A stretch of 36,718 nucleotides of DNA from positions 1 to 36,718 of the forward strand of contig NZ_FOQM01000059.1 of the NCBI RefSeq assembly GCF_900113735.1, given 5' to 3'. The stretch's first letter is position 1, and each line of letters begins with the position of its first letter. Shown here in pieces: positions 36,467 to 36,718 of this stretch. The notes under the pieces were generated by a model. The model did no database searches, was not told the origin of the DNA, and saw nothing but the letters and a program-made list of their open reading frames with translations. This stretch comes from Bradyrhizobium sp. Gha (GTDB lineage: Bacteria > Pseudomonadota > Alphaproteobacteria > Rhizobiales > Xanthobacteraceae). The position numbers were made by a program, and so were the translations under genes.

Positions 36467-36718
36467 TCACGGTTTTTTCTTTTCGCCAGCCTGACGCCGT
36501 AGACTGTCGCCTTTGAGCTCGAGGCGGTGCGCATTGTGAATGATGCGGTCCAATATCGCATCGCCAAGGGTGGGATCGGCAATGACGTCGTGCCATTGCG
36601 ACACGGGGACCTGACTTGTGATCAACAAGGACCCCTTGTCGTAGCGATCATCGACGATCTCGAGCAGATCGCGGCGCTGGTCGGCGGTGAGCGGTTCGGG
36701 TCCCCAGTCGTCGAGGAT
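36467..36718 (-). CDS. istB: IS21-family helper ATPase IstB, C-terminal part (cut by window edge)
   Basis: The last 83 residues of IstB are in frame from the right edge. They read ILDDWGPEPLTADQRRDLLE, IVDDRYDKGSLLITSQVPVS, QWHDVIADPTLGDAILDRII, HNAHRLELKGDSLRRQ, then a stop at 36467. ILDDWG is the Walker B segment, and LITSQVPVSQWHD and AILDRIIHNAHR carry the sensor/arginine region of this AAA+ DnaC-like transposition protein. Intact coding right to the stop and the nearby terminal repeats suggest a fairly recent element, with istA beyond the right edge. Confidence 0.92.
   Translation of the reverse strand: MLDDWGPEPLTADQRRDLLEIVDDRYDKGSLLITSQVPVSQWHDVIADPTLGDAILDRIIHNAHRLELKGDSLRRQAGEKKKP

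Overview
The window looks like accessory DNA from a symbiosis island of a Bradyrhizobium-type alphaproteobacterium. Three things suggest this: a decayed copy of rtxA (the aminotransferase/O-acetylhomoserine sulfhydrylase fusion of rhizobitoxine synthesis), a biotin operon with BioR-type operators, and a background of high GC, small lineage-type hypothetical genes and broken insertion sequences. The taxonomic call is inference; there is no rRNA, tRNA or nod/nif gene in view.

Layout. 1-2607 (minus) is the start of a non-ribosomal peptide synthetase whose formyltransferase-like N-terminus appears internally shortened; it runs off the left edge. 3046-4024 holds remnants of an IS66 transposase and of a DDE/integrase-type transposase. 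At 4157-4543 (minus) there is an orphan ectoine synthase, ectC, with no ectA or ectB. 4600-8480 is mostly degraded or non-coding sequence with three small genes.

8483-18476 is a cofactor block. A minus-strand operon bioB-panD-bioF-bioD-bioA is tightly packed (10-bp and 4-bp overlaps, one 80-bp gap); panC lies 1.3 kb downstream and carries two frameshifts. Divergent from bioB is a GntR regulator that fits BioR, and the shared intergenic region holds three TTATCTATAA-like boxes. Farther along the plus strand come a small Dabb protein and an overlapping pabB-pabA pair. Together these serve biotin, beta-alanine and pantothenate, and p-aminobenzoate (folate) synthesis, though panC in this copy is probably dead.

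18571-20216 has a membrane-anchored coiled-coil protein and two very small membrane or exported peptides. 20895-24191 is a decaying locus: rtxA with a one-base deletion and a missing C-terminus, joined directly to a glutamine-synthetase-like gene that lacks its N-terminus and has an in-frame TGA. 25533-25754 is an IS3 orfB remnant. 25924-27024 is a complete sulfotransferase. 27745-30900 carries small hypothetical genes, some broken. 31103-33448 is metE (B12-independent methionine synthase), led by a cobalamin riboswitch and a hairpin that masks its Shine-Dalgarno sequence. A predicted exported protein lies at 34633-35118, and the right edge cuts an IS21-family element (istB end plus terminal repeats).

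I found no convincing new defence or conflict system. The most interesting points are the shortened NRPS start, the rtxA/glutamine-synthetase junction, the vitamin block under BioR with a broken panC, the lone EctC, and the metE leader.
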